64,000 nucleotides of DNA from Lampropedia aestuarii. Its GTDB lineage: Bacteria; Pseudomonadota; Gammaproteobacteria; Burkholderiales; Burkholderiaceae_C. The stretch lies in the NCBI RefSeq assembly GCF_004803635.1, contig NZ_SSWX01000012.1, forward strand, positions 1 to 64,000. Direction: 5' to 3'. The notes under the pieces are model-generated. The model was not told the origin of the DNA. It did not search any database and saw only the letters and a program-made list of their open reading frames with translations. Below, one piece after another: positions 64,000-64,000 of the stretch (positions within the stretch are counted from its first letter, which is position 1; every line of letters begins with the position of its first letter). A program made the position numbers and the translations under genes.

Positions 64000-64000
64000 C

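Overview
The window looks like chromosomal DNA of a betaproteobacterium of the order Burkholderiales. The products and several neighbourhoods (nadE-PII, dsbC beside a UbiH-type hydroxylase, a fused MrpAB) resemble Comamonadaceae-like bacteria. This is judged by reading protein sequence, not by a search, and genus is not resolved. Most of the window is housekeeping DNA of moderate GC, with AT-rich patches around 8.75-8.82 kb, 23.8-25.6 kb, 28.9-29.1 kb and 49.7-50.1 kb.

Layout. 0.7-4.5 kb: an SDR, acyl-CoA dehydrogenase and phosphotransferase operon with a divergent GntR regulator. 4.7-7.9 kb: a nitric-oxide response module, consisting of an NsrR-type Rrf2 regulator, a well-matched NsrR operator, an Aer-like PAS protein, a diflavin reductase and a group III truncated haemoglobin. 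8-16.7 kb: small genes, tRNA-Arg(TCT), nadE, a PII protein, HMG-CoA lyase-like protein and others. 16.9-23.1 kb: ilvD, bestrophin, upp, HIT, DUF971, VOC and YdcF genes. 23.1-26.5 kb: an accessory patch with an AT-rich lipoprotein gene and an insertion-sequence remnant. 26.5-33.5 kb: bioB, a permease, aceA, and thrS-infC with a non-ATG infC start. 33.8-49.7 kb, all on the minus strand: a haem-type bacterioferritin lacking ferroxidase ligands, PPK2, a P-type proton ATPase, a basic amino-acid decarboxylase, rdgC, a GDPD and a six-gene Mrp antiporter operon. 50.5-60.9 kb: purU, DAHP synthase, cytochrome b561, ubiA, an HPP-CBS protein, dnaG, dsbC and a ubiH-type gene. 61.4-64 kb: a BLUF photoreceptor gene followed by a type I-F CRISPR array (36 repeats visible, running off the right edge).

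Two features cut across the window. The first is a family of short inverted-repeat elements with ends like AGAGCCTGTTCATC, found at seven or more places and often flush against stop codons. It looks like a MITE family. The second is the number of usually clustered genes standing apart from their customary partners (infC without rpmI-rplT, dnaG without rpsU or rpoD), which suggests a rearranged chromosome.

The most promising functional unit is the NsrR-box, PAS, diflavin reductase and truncated haemoglobin operon. It could form a split counterpart of flavohaemoglobin, with haem and reductase on separate proteins plus a redox-sensing PAS protein. The CRISPR array is transcribed leftward; its cas genes and leader should lie beyond position 64000.
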